IMG/VR virus record: IMGVR_UViG_3300028392_000003
Span: 1 to 61,887 of that record
DNA from: a virus
Length of the DNA: 61,887 bases
Direction: 5' to 3' (one strand)
The first letter of the stretch is position 1. The number at the start of each line of letters is the position of its first letter. The notes under the pieces are model-generated. The model worked only from the letters and a program-made list of their open reading frames with translations. It was not told the origin of the DNA and did no database searches. This document shows, piece by piece, positions 52,301-59,512 of this stretch. The position numbers were made by a program, and so were the translations under genes.

Positions 52301-54227
52301 CGGCTGCTGCTTGTCTGTCTTGCTCATCACGCAAAGCAAACAAATCTTGCTCTTGTCCTTCAATAGCCTCAGCACCGGGTTTGTATACACGCGCACCAAA
52401 TGAACTTTTGCTCTCAGACACGCCACCTGCGGGGCGGTAATCTTCTTTAGCAAACCCTGTTGGAACACCACCATACTCGGACAATGCTTTCTCAAGGGCT
52501 TTAATTTCTTCGCGCTTCTTTCTAACTTTGACAGGATCAATACCTTCGCCGGCCATATTGGTCAGGTCTGCTTTTGCCTTGTCTAACTTAGCGGCAATAC
52601 GCTGTGCTTCTTGCTCTTGGACGATTGGATGACCAGTGTCTTTTAATAACGACGTAACTTTGTCTTGTTCTTTTTGCAACATGTCACGCTCATTGAGCGT
52701 GCGATCAAGAGCGTCATAATCTTGTTTAGCGGCTGCTTCTGATAGACGCGTCTGGTTATCCTCCAACAACCCCTGCATTTCTTTTTGTTGTTGGAACAAC
52801 GCTAAGGCTTTGGCGTTCTTATCTTCTTCGATTGGGGGCGCTGGGTTAATTGTTTCTGTTTGAGCAAAACCGGGAAGCCCTTGCTGTACGCCGGGGGCTT
52901 GTTTCATCTTCTCCAAGTCCGCTTGGATTTGTGTTTGTCTATCGGCGTTCTCTTGAGCAACGCGTTGCTGTTCTATTAAAGGTTTGATGCGGCGATACTC
53001 CGGAGCCATCTCCGCAAGTTGTTTACCTAATTCTTTGCGTTTAGCTTGGGCTTCTTTATACGCATCTTTTTGATCAAATGTGGCGTCAGCACCGGGCTTT
53101 GGCATTTTTAGCGCGGTGTACTGCGCTTGTAAGTCATTAAATTTTTTACCAAAATCAACCGCGTACTCGGGGGTTTGTTTTTGCGCCTCAGCCGCGGCTT
53201 CTTCAGCCGCTTTCTTTGTTGCCGCTTCTTCGTCTAAACCCATCTGCTCAAGTTGAGCCTTACGTTTTTCTTCGGCTTCCTTGGCGGCAACTTCTTGTCT
53301 TGCCGCACCCTTGTCAAATGTCCTACCCGCCGCACCTAACGGAGCCAACAACCCTACTTGATATGCTGTTTCGCCATATTCTTTAAGAGCATCTGGGCTA
53401 GACAATGACAAACCTGCTTGTGCCCGCTCCAACATTTGTTGGGCAACTTCTGTTGGAATTTCTGCGGCAAAACCTGTGGCGGTGCCTTTAGTTAAAGTTT
53501 TTAATAGTGTTTCGTTAGCCAGTTTCTCAGCATTAGCGCCTCCTGCCAACAACAGTTTCTCGGGCAAACCGGTCATCTTACTGACTAGTCGTCCACCAAG
53601 CGGAATAAATGTACCCGCAACATCAAGCGCGGCTTGTGGAACAGCGGCTGCGGCGGCGGCACTACGACTAACAGGAGCGCCTTCTTGAACTTGACGTTCA
53701 ACGTTTCCACCAAACTGGGTTAGCAATGAGGGCACTAACGCTCCGCCAACACCACCAACTACCGCACCGACAGGACCGGCCAAAGAACCAAGCGCGGCAC
53801 CAGCACGAGCACTGCCTACCGTAGCGGCAATATTAGGGGCTTGTTCTGCTAAAGCGGCAGGGATTTGGCTTAACGCTTCTCCAGCCGCGGGTAAGATGCC
53901 ACGTTTTTTGTACGTGTCAATAACTTTGTCAAGACTCACCTGTTCGGCATAACGCGAACTTATGTCGCGTCCGCGTTCTATTCCTTCACGGCCTGCTTCT
54001 TCTGGAGCACCTAGTAAAGAACTTACACCCGTGCGGGCTTGGGATAATAAAGACTCCGCACCTTTACTAAGCGCTGCGCCAAGGCCTTCTTTAGCTAATC
54101 CAACACGCTCGTAAAAGTCGGAGATTGGCATCTCCGGATAAAACTTGTTATGTAGTGCATTTGCCAGTTCCTTATCGCTTAACTCGTCATACTGCGGGTA
54201 TTGCTGGCGTATTTCACTAATTTTCAT
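46344..54227 (-). CDS. Giant ejection protein (2,627 aa) with zincin motif and LPD38-like region
   Basis: It starts MKISEIRQQYPQYDELSDKE, an N-terminal domain found on large phage injected proteins. A hydrophobic Gly/Ala region (about 105-200, QIPAALAEQAPNIAATVGSA) could cross membranes. Long Lys/Glu/Ala coiled coils fill about residues 305-1560. HEIAGH (1644-1649) with downstream EVAVEEVLAEM suggests a zinc metallopeptidase. The C-terminal part, with NFNKRGASPSIHVINSLIPF and NWFMRLPGVDEPIRIP, resembles the LPD38 domain of polyvalent proteins. It is the last gene of an ejection module and is probably injected with the DNA; the exact activities are not known. Confidence 0.8.
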   Translation of the reverse strand: MKISEIRQQYPQYDELSDKELANALHNKFYPEMPISDFYERVGLAKEGLGAALSKGAESLLSQARTGVSSLLGAPEEAGREGIERGRDISSRYAEQVSLDKVIDTYKKRGILPAAGEALSQIPAALAEQAPNIAATVGSARAGAALGSLAGPVGAVVGGVGGALVPSLLTQFGGNVERQVQEGAPVSRSAAAAAAVPQAALDVAGTFIPLGGRLVSKMTGLPEKLLLAGGANAEKLANETLLKTLTKGTATGFAAEIPTEVAQQMLERAQAGLSLSSPDALKEYGETAYQVGLLAPLGAAGRTFDKGAARQEVAAKEAEEKRKAQLEQMGLDEEAATKKAAEEAAAEAQKQTPEYAVDFGKKFNDLQAQYTALKMPKPGADATFDQKDAYKEAQAKRKELGKQLAEMAPEYRRIKPLIEQQRVAQENADRQTQIQADLEKMKQAPGVQQGLPGFAQTETINPAPPIEEDKNAKALALFQQQKEMQGLLEDNQTRLSEAAAKQDYDALDRTLNERDMLQKEQDKVTSLLKDTGHPIVQEQEAQRIAAKLDKAKADLTNMAGEGIDPVKVRKKREEIKALEKALSEYGGVPTGFAKEDYRPAGGVSESKSSFGARVYKPGAEAIEGQEQDLFALRDEQDRQAAADAERNRMLAPEKNALQRIAERPAGTVGQGQVSTQVDQLVDTLFKKDTPISGRVVLGASTTKLNKVDEIDALRAQLAHADITNNKVRAQEIRKRLDDLGVPETETGGDLDIKDTARAAGIEGRLTPEAMAANRVQRVMQKQIGSFDRLANFVNNVRESNQDVSSERQQALRDVAERVKDTSIGMALTEMQARRAQAGKPPLTTQEQVEAVGKLEQLYTELIERGAGLFEKPVMVGEKAQMRANKVVRGSTEELRRAPLGKRVFNNFSAAIDSLRTQVRDTIDEASGAQATPVERKAPAEPKRVEPDLRTQFQGQERSLDEQFKAALARADEAETKTLEDLQAKYKNLSPEAQDMAREQLRRVETGRDLDMPRQLTDELADLRQAGVSDTGQNELFPGESEKGVTRTTSKRFMNFLDSGEVQKLRLTIAEEAKQAEFQAKRAATIAAKVEDEARKADEFAKKVEAANNKTPLEKARAAFAKVNAADSNVQMAIKTADAIRKQRMGARIRIATMVEQIDSSHRKAQKQLDEIQGLYDYIVQQFLLKPKNTKVSVGLDFYEKELKKAEKRVASTQKALDAAKATQERIIKDQADDTISNSLVREGEKADREYQRAKDRVTEAQAAEVRAQNALEKARLEIPKQPKEQTLREMAEAAPVERVTRGYRDTSDPAIQRQVKGLRGIIGKDESAYTKAVEADNMEAAEKIADRIQGHYDKINDILNNAPFKSITPENAAETKAFEEYERAQQAALEADVTRLRMRLDLPSLKLTERKMGAVARTQRGAVVSTIKEPSVAQQEKAAAKAQMSVLEKIAKVRNELQTIENQLEYIKNNPSATKEGKAKQKAAKATATQRKADLRAELKDLSIAQTAAVTESKQTKKEKKQVRTVGKEIVRMDTMDVGTPVGELEAGDTDLNSLFRTATQGGTGMKAAEVTRLVDRIIADWKITPEVVVVDDETGLPQRIQDQAARDNKTGMIPGLYDPKTNTVYMVASNLHTGEDVALTIAHEIAGHFGLREMLGDSYNRAMNNIYNGNETVRNQADAKMKAEPNLSREVAVEEVLAEMAETGVEPTPDTRSALRRIFDTIKNWFSRTFGTKTVSDNAVRQIVANARRYVQKGEGGLGGEVDTSGILYRTVPKYANPDLAAAGDIADKLVAKQKGVIDTIRANSSGLAFETQLVDRFAGFERLSKLMDSLKGSQMMYYLRMYDQRMNFTAQSVGNGALQIVEKKRADGKTEYLIESKKGPSLKGVVDILKDAPAGSPDAANRLFTMFLAAKRAERVGLDKLNFNGRITQADLNKAMKAIEDTPGLKENFERARMEYNEYNKGLISFLAQTGAISKEVATRLSESNDYIPFYRQRGGVAELMIGGENPIRVGSIAEQPYLKELVGGDEPIIDFLTSSVQNTNILTDMGLRNIATKNAVLELVNLDLAKISKAKVAGPDVVKFKVDGEDRFALIDTDQVGIPADILVKGMEGIPTQMPFALRVLGAPARLLRKLVTATPLYAAKQLFRDSLAAPLISGADFTPVMGALKEIGGAAKGTLESRGITGGQVFTGTSEDLTNILRDITAGKSNWSSLVSKFEAISMEADALTRRAQYNSYIKQGLSEMEATLMSLESMNFNKRGASPSIHVINSLIPFFNSQIQGLNVLYKALTGKLPFNEKLKIQEKLMTRGMMLAAGTLAYTAMMQDDEAYKNATPEQKYGNWFMRLPGVDEPIRIPIPFEIGYIFKALPEALYNTMVNEHGGEEAVKAFGSIMQNTIPGGSSYGIPQALRPAIEAGLGKSFYTGRDILSAHEKQLLPEDQFRANTTEAAKLVGKVAGVSPIVLEQLVQGYTGTMGLAFLQAVSTGVPKREGPEGAYKRLSEMPVVGGAFQPNDAGAIINRVYDRMGQYKQVEASVNEAINKGDRARAMELINTRGNEYVAAEVADMYTSTMKDLTQMEQAIRASNMTPEVQRKKLDDVRQAKIQFARMVERASDIRSLPRLGETTPR

Positions 54228-54229
54228 AA

Positions 54230-56140
54230 CTAGCCTTTACCTAGGATTCCTAGTGGGTCATTTCGTGGCGCCCCTTGCTGTGCTATGGCTTGAGGCATTT
54301 TTATACCGAAGGCGCTATACGCATCCATACGGTATTTATCTCGCATCTGATCGTACAGACCCGGAGATTGTAACAACGCCATTTTATTGTTTTTTGACCA
54401 ATTATCAAGTGCTTCTTGTGCAGCTTTTTCCGCCGATTGAACTTCGTTCTTTTCTTTGGCTCCACGTTCGATTGCGTCTGCGTAAGCGCCGTAGTATTTA
54501 CCCATTGCTTTACGGTACTCGGATTCGCTTGACGCTTTTTCTGCCGCAGCAAGATCGCCAACTGTACCAATACCGGCTTCGCCTGCAGCCCCAAGGAATC
54601 GTGGGTCCTTGCTTGCCATCAAACGCATACCCATCAAGAACGCTGGGTCTTTAAACAAACTAGCTAATCCACCACTTGTGGTCTTTTCACCAGTTGCTGG
54701 CGCGGCAGCCACCGGTTCTGGTGGTTTAACTTGGACATCTTCAGCAGCGCTACGTTGTGCGGATTCAATACGTTTAAGTTCATCAGGAACTTGTGGGGAC
54801 AAACGATCTGTTGATGCGGGTACTTCTTCTTTTGGTTTTTCGCCTGTTGGGTAGCTAACAATACGTTTACCCAGTTCTGTCATTTGTTGCCCGTACGGCA
54901 TCTGATTTGGCTGTGGTCCACGATTAGCGGGATTCATGATAGCGGCGGCTAATCCAGTATCGCTTCCAACCTCGTTTTGCAACATTTCCAATTGTTCTGG
55001 CGTAGCATTAGATAGGGCATTAGCTGCGCCTTGCGCAAGAGTTGCGCCTCCCATACCAACAGCAGAAACTGGAAGCGCGGTAGCCGCAGCACCTTCAGCC
55101 GCAATACCCAGTTGTGTTGCTGGACGTAAATTACGGAACATAGACCCCGTACGTGTAGTAGGGCCATACGTGTTATACAGTCCGCGAATTTTATCTAACG
55201 CTCCTATGCCAGCGCCTGCCAGTTGCGAAGCCGGAATAATTGCGCCGGTTCTTTGGCTGGTTGGTACGTTTTCTGTAGCGGTTGTATCTGACGCGGCTTC
55301 GGGTTTCGTTGCTTGTGTGTTTCCAACAATTTTTTGTACTTCCGCCGCTTCGGCAGACCCAACAGGCAAAAACTTTACCATGCGCTCAGCCACGGATTTA
55401 CCGTAACCTTCAGTTGTAGGAGCTTTTGGATTTTGTGGGTCGCTGACGGCTTTGCCCTCCATAAGCTTTTTCATGCCCCCCGGACCACCATAATAGTAAG
55501 CGCCAGCCAACACGGGGTTGCCGTTAGATGCGTCAAAACCTTTCATGGCATAGCGAATACCGGCACGCATATTGTCAAACGGATTTTTAGGACTCATGTC
55601 AGCTGTGGCCACGTCTTTCCATGCCGCGCCTCTAACTTGCATTGGACCAGCAGCACCACGATTTGACGTTGGGGCGTCTGCTCTACCACTAGATTCTTGG
55701 CCGTGAACAGCTTTGGCAAACGCTCTACGTAGTGGGTCAGTAATGCCTTCTTCGTTTAAAGCTTTTTCAAACAAGTCAGCGCCAGACATGCGAGTTACGC
55801 TACCTTCATCGCCTGCAAAACCAACAATCCCACCGTCAGCCATGCGCTTTAAGTTAGGAGCCGCTAACTTGCCAATGCCCATATCTTCTGGAAGTGCGCC
55901 TATGACGTTGCCCATTGGGTCAACTGCGGCCATACCTGCAATATCTTGGTCAACCACTTTAGGTGGTTGCATGCCAGCCGTTTTTGCTTGTTGGCTGGTT
56001 CGTACCTGTTTGCGGGTATTGGCTTCGGACAACGCTAACGACACCGTATATGGGTCGTTTTTATTTTGCATGGCGTACTGTTGAAGTTGTTGATCCGGCA
56101 TCATCCGGAGTTTTGACGTGATTTGTTGGACGTTAATCAT
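54230..56140 (-). CDS. Ejection protein with lytic transglycosylase (SLT) domain
   Basis: The 636-residue protein has a disordered N-terminus, then an SLT-type domain at about residues 136-260: AFAKAVHGQESSGRADAPTS (catalytic Glu149), RGAAGPMQV (161-169), NPFDNMRAGIRYAM and LAGAYYYGGPGG. Such virion enzymes cut peptidoglycan glycan strands locally during DNA entry, like T7 gp16. The C-terminal half has hydrophobic Gly/Ala segments and a helical end. It is 2 bp from the giant gene. Confidence 0.85.
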   Translation of the reverse strand: MINVQQITSKLRMMPDQQLQQYAMQNKNDPYTVSLALSEANTRKQVRTSQQAKTAGMQPPKVVDQDIAGMAAVDPMGNVIGALPEDMGIGKLAAPNLKRMADGGIVGFAGDEGSVTRMSGADLFEKALNEEGITDPLRRAFAKAVHGQESSGRADAPTSNRGAAGPMQVRGAAWKDVATADMSPKNPFDNMRAGIRYAMKGFDASNGNPVLAGAYYYGGPGGMKKLMEGKAVSDPQNPKAPTTEGYGKSVAERMVKFLPVGSAEAAEVQKIVGNTQATKPEAASDTTATENVPTSQRTGAIIPASQLAGAGIGALDKIRGLYNTYGPTTRTGSMFRNLRPATQLGIAAEGAAATALPVSAVGMGGATLAQGAANALSNATPEQLEMLQNEVGSDTGLAAAIMNPANRGPQPNQMPYGQQMTELGKRIVSYPTGEKPKEEVPASTDRLSPQVPDELKRIESAQRSAAEDVQVKPPEPVAAAPATGEKTTSGGLASLFKDPAFLMGMRLMASKDPRFLGAAGEAGIGTVGDLAAAEKASSESEYRKAMGKYYGAYADAIERGAKEKNEVQSAEKAAQEALDNWSKNNKMALLQSPGLYDQMRDKYRMDAYSAFGIKMPQAIAQQGAPRNDPLGILGKG

Positions 56141-56148
56141 GTTAATCC

Positions 56149-57156
56149 TTATGCCATTTGGTGAATTGCTAACTCAGCCAAACCTGCTGGGCGCTGGTCT
56201 TTAATTGCGCCACCGTCAGCTTTAAACAAAGTGGGGAACGCATTACCAACCGCGGCTCCAGTTAAACCAAGACCCGCCACTTGAGACAACATGCTGGGGT
56301 TCGAGTACACAGACTGTGTTGTTTGGGACAAAGGTAACCCGCGCAACATGTCAGACATGTAAGACAACTGTTGATATGGATATTGTTTTTGCGCAAGGAA
56401 GTCTTGATACTGCTGGTTAAGGATGTTTTGCTGTTGTTGCTGTTGCTGAACACCCATCTGCCCTTGAATACCAAGAGTCTGTGCTTGCTGACCGAACTGC
56501 GTAGCACCAAGATTGCCCAATGCCCCCGCGCTTTGCAAAGCCGTTTGTAATCCTTGCAATCCAAGACCCGCGCCAAACTGGCGAGACTGTTCACCAAGTT
56601 GTGCATTCTGTTGATATTGATTAGCCGCTTGTCCGTAGGCGTTGTTGTAGCCTTGACCAATAATGTTTGCCAAGCCCATGTTGCGATTGCGTTCGTTCTC
56701 GGCTTGCATCAGTGCTTGCCTACTTCCTCCAAACGCCCCAGCGCCAACAGATTGGCCTTTTGCTTGGTTACCACTAATGTCATATGCACGGTTGGCTTCA
56801 GCAATCTGCGGAGCCAAAGACATCTGCAAGTAGGGGTTCATGTACCCGCCTACTTGGTTCTGGAATTGCTGGGGTCCAAACTGACCCGGCTGATAGTTTG
56901 TATTTAAAGCACCCGCACCCGCATACCCAGCCAAGTCTGTAGCCGCGCCTATCTGCCTTGCAGGACCTAAGTTTTGTGCGCCTTGAAATGCTTGTTGGCT
57001 AAGCGGAGTAAAGTCCGCAGTGCGTTGACCGGGATACGCCTGATAAGGGTTCTGGCTTGTAATCGCTTCCGTTTTACCTAATAGCGTTTCTACATAAGGC
57101 CGCGCATAGTCGGGTATCGTGGTTTGCGATATATTGGTTTGGGTTGGATCTGCCAT
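56149..57156 (-). CDS. Ejection / internal virion protein, Gln/Asn-rich
   Basis: The 335-residue protein starts MADPTQTNISQTTIPDYARP and is rich in Gln, Ala, Asn and Gly (QGLQTALQSAGALGNLGATQ), with a seven-Gln run. It contains PYVETLLGKTEAITSQNPYQ and GSRQALMQAENERNRNMGLA, as in the mid-size injected proteins of podoviruses with similar gene order. It ends with a hydrophobic segment (AGLGLTGAAVGNAFPTLF). It probably forms part of the ejection channel. Confidence 0.7.
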   Translation of the reverse strand: MADPTQTNISQTTIPDYARPYVETLLGKTEAITSQNPYQAYPGQRTADFTPLSQQAFQGAQNLGPARQIGAATDLAGYAGAGALNTNYQPGQFGPQQFQNQVGGYMNPYLQMSLAPQIAEANRAYDISGNQAKGQSVGAGAFGGSRQALMQAENERNRNMGLANIIGQGYNNAYGQAANQYQQNAQLGEQSRQFGAGLGLQGLQTALQSAGALGNLGATQFGQQAQTLGIQGQMGVQQQQQQQNILNQQYQDFLAQKQYPYQQLSYMSDMLRGLPLSQTTQSVYSNPSMLSQVAGLGLTGAAVGNAFPTLFKADGGAIKDQRPAGLAELAIHQMA

Positions 57157-57165
57157 TTCTTTTCC

Positions 57166-59121
57166 TTATGCGGGTAAATACTTAGCCGCGTTAGTGTTCT
57201 TAGCCAGTTTCTGTTTGCCTGTTGTTTTTGCGCGGGCTTTTTGAACTCTGTCCATCATCTTGTACAACTGTCTAGCACCGGCTTCAGTCGAACCGTTACC
57301 CAACTCAGAGACGATACGGGCGGGTACTACAAACTCACCATCGGCAAGTCGTGCGGGTTGATGGTTACCAATCTGCGCTGGGATGGAATCAGATACGCCA
57401 TCACCGGGGCCGCGCAATAAACGACCACCATCAGAGTAGCCGCCAAGCGAACCTAGTCCACCACTTGCAAGCATTGCAAGACCGCCGTAGGCCATGTGTG
57501 GATGGTAATTAAATTGACCGTTATGGTAAAAACCCCCACGAGCGTCGCCACCACTACCGCCACCATCGCCACCAGAACCAGAGCCAGAGCCACCATCACC
57601 ACTGCTACCGCTAGAGCCAGAGCCACCATCACCTGCGGCTCCGCCACCTCCACCACCGGTTGCTCCGCTATCACCGGCTGCACCCCCGCCAGTTGCTGCA
57701 CCAGCAGAAGCACCTTCGCCACCTGTATCGCTACCCATACCAGTAGAACCAGCGCCAGCAGGGCCGTCAGCGCCAGCGGCTGTACTTGCACCAGCGGCAG
57801 TAGCCGCATCACTTTCTACGTCCATACCGTTTGTAGCATTAACTGAATTTACGCTGGTAGAAGACATTGCATCCATCATTGCAGAAGCAATCGCTGCTGC
57901 CATAGGAGAAATAGATTGGTTAGATATGGCGTAGCCAATATCACCCATAGTAGAACCTGTTGGGGAGCCCGTGCTGTTTGAAGAACTGCTACTGTCTGTG
58001 TTTCCGCCACCCCCGTTGCTACCTGTGTCCGAACTACTTACATTACCGCCACCAGTATCACCACCCATACCACTGCCATCAGAAGCCGTAGAAGAATCCG
58101 TTACTGAAGCGGGGAGAAGTTCAAAGCGGCCTGTAGCTGGATTAAATCTATAGCGTGGTAATTTGCCATAGTTAACTGAACCGGCTGATGGGTCAAAACC
58201 AACGGTTGAGGGGTTGTATGCGTATTTTTGTAAGTTGCCGTACAGATCAGGTACACCACCCTCCGCCATTTTTATAACGCCGCCTTCTGCGGCATACTCG
58301 GGACCGGGCGCTTTGTAAGGAGTCTGGGCAGTAAAGTTACCCGTCATCCAGTTGCGTTCGCTTGTGTCTTCGCCGGGACGGTACTGTGTACCCACCATGT
58401 TTGTAGGTGTAGTAGGGCGGGCTGTGTATGTGTATGGTCTTATCAATGAAGGTGTTTGTGCAGGCGGTTGGGTCGTAGTTTTGACCATTTTTGCTGCCAA
58501 TATAGGAGCTGTCGCGGCACCTAAAATACCCGCCCCTTTCATTAAACTACCGCTACCAAGGGCGGCTAAAGCATCTTTGGGATTACTTGCGGCATAACTA
58601 GCACCCGCGCCTAACTTATCTACGGCAGACATGTTATTGGTCAACGCACTTGCTTCGGATAAAGGCGTACCCGCCGCTATTTCTGGGGTATACCCTGCAT
58701 TAGATAGAAGCGATGCTTGCCCCATATTAGACAACCCAGCAGCCAAACCTGCGCCACCATACGCGCCAAGACCGGCCATTAGTCCTTTACCTAAATCACC
58801 AGAAGACAGTGCAGAGATGCCGCCGTACGCTAAGCCCGCTTCTGCCGCAGTCAACCCAAACCCTGCTGGACCCAAAGCCGCACCTACTAACAGAGGGGCT
58901 ACACCCGTTTTACTAATAGCACTGTTGGGGTTTAGTGGGTTTAAATCACTAAAAAAGTTGGCTTCAGGGAGACCCGTATCTGGGTTAACAGTTAATGAAC
59001 CACCTTGTGCTCGTGCAACGCGTTGTAACTTATCGACTTCGTCGGGTGTTACGTGCATAAGCATAGTGTCGCCGTGTCGACCATGCTCGGCTAAGTGTCG
59101 TGCTAAATGGGATAGGCTCAT
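57166..59121 (-). CDS. Gly/Ser-rich internal virion protein
   Basis: The 651-residue protein starts MSLSHLARHLAEHGRHGDTM and then VTPDEVDKLQRVARAQGGSL, and has hydrophobic Gly/Ala segments at about residues 75-200. A very long Gly/Ser/Ala linker (about 350-555) follows. The C-terminus carries RGPGDGVSDSIPAQIGNHQP, then ADGEFVVPARIVSELGNGST and GARQLYKMMDRVQKARAKTT, a conserved pattern in phage virion proteins of the same gene order. It probably enters the host with the DNA. Confidence 0.7.
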   Translation of the reverse strand: MSLSHLARHLAEHGRHGDTMLMHVTPDEVDKLQRVARAQGGSLTVNPDTGLPEANFFSDLNPLNPNSAISKTGVAPLLVGAALGPAGFGLTAAEAGLAYGGISALSSGDLGKGLMAGLGAYGGAGLAAGLSNMGQASLLSNAGYTPEIAAGTPLSEASALTNNMSAVDKLGAGASYAASNPKDALAALGSGSLMKGAGILGAATAPILAAKMVKTTTQPPAQTPSLIRPYTYTARPTTPTNMVGTQYRPGEDTSERNWMTGNFTAQTPYKAPGPEYAAEGGVIKMAEGGVPDLYGNLQKYAYNPSTVGFDPSAGSVNYGKLPRYRFNPATGRFELLPASVTDSSTASDGSGMGGDTGGGNVSSSDTGSNGGGGNTDSSSSSNSTGSPTGSTMGDIGYAISNQSISPMAAAIASAMMDAMSSTSVNSVNATNGMDVESDAATAAGASTAAGADGPAGAGSTGMGSDTGGEGASAGAATGGGAAGDSGATGGGGGGAAGDGGSGSSGSSGDGGSGSGSGGDGGGSGGDARGGFYHNGQFNYHPHMAYGGLAMLASGGLGSLGGYSDGGRLLRGPGDGVSDSIPAQIGNHQPARLADGEFVVPARIVSELGNGSTEAGARQLYKMMDRVQKARAKTTGKQKLAKNTNAAKYLPA

Positions 59122-59161
59122 TTTTGCCTCGTAAATAGGGGGTTAATCGAGTTTATCATGT

Positions 59162-59512
59162 TCACCCAACTTTCCAAACAGTCCCGTCAGAATAAACAGG
59201 CACCTTTACAGCGCCTCCAGTAACTACCGTTGAGCCAAATGCGGGAGCCAAAGCGTCCGATACAAAGGCTCTAGCCCCCACACCAGAAGTTGCCGCGCTG
59301 GGTAGCGTAGCTACTGTATACACAGTAAGCGCTGGGATTACTCCACTAGCCGTACTAAGTTGTCCTAAGATATTGTCAATCTGGTTGAAGTACAACCGCA
59401 AGACGTTGTTTAATTGGTTTATGTAGTTAATGTCGTACTCAGGCGTAGCCGCAGGTAGGCGCGGTTGAACTGCGCGGTTGAGTTCAAATTTTGATGTGAC
59501 GATATAACTCAT
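59162..59512 (-). CDS. Small virion protein with fibre-type end motif
   Basis: The 116-residue protein has an N-terminal helical part (DINYINQLNNVLRLYFNQID) and a C-terminal beta part (VATLPSAATSGVGARAFVSD; KVPVYSDGTVWKVG). This end motif is common on phage tail proteins. It lies between the gp10-like gene (4-bp overlap) and the ejection genes. Structural; detailed role unknown. Confidence 0.65.
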   Translation of the reverse strand: MSYIVTSKFELNRAVQPRLPAATPEYDINYINQLNNVLRLYFNQIDNILGQLSTASGVIPALTVYTVATLPSAATSGVGARAFVSDALAPAFGSTVVTGGAVKVPVYSDGTVWKVG

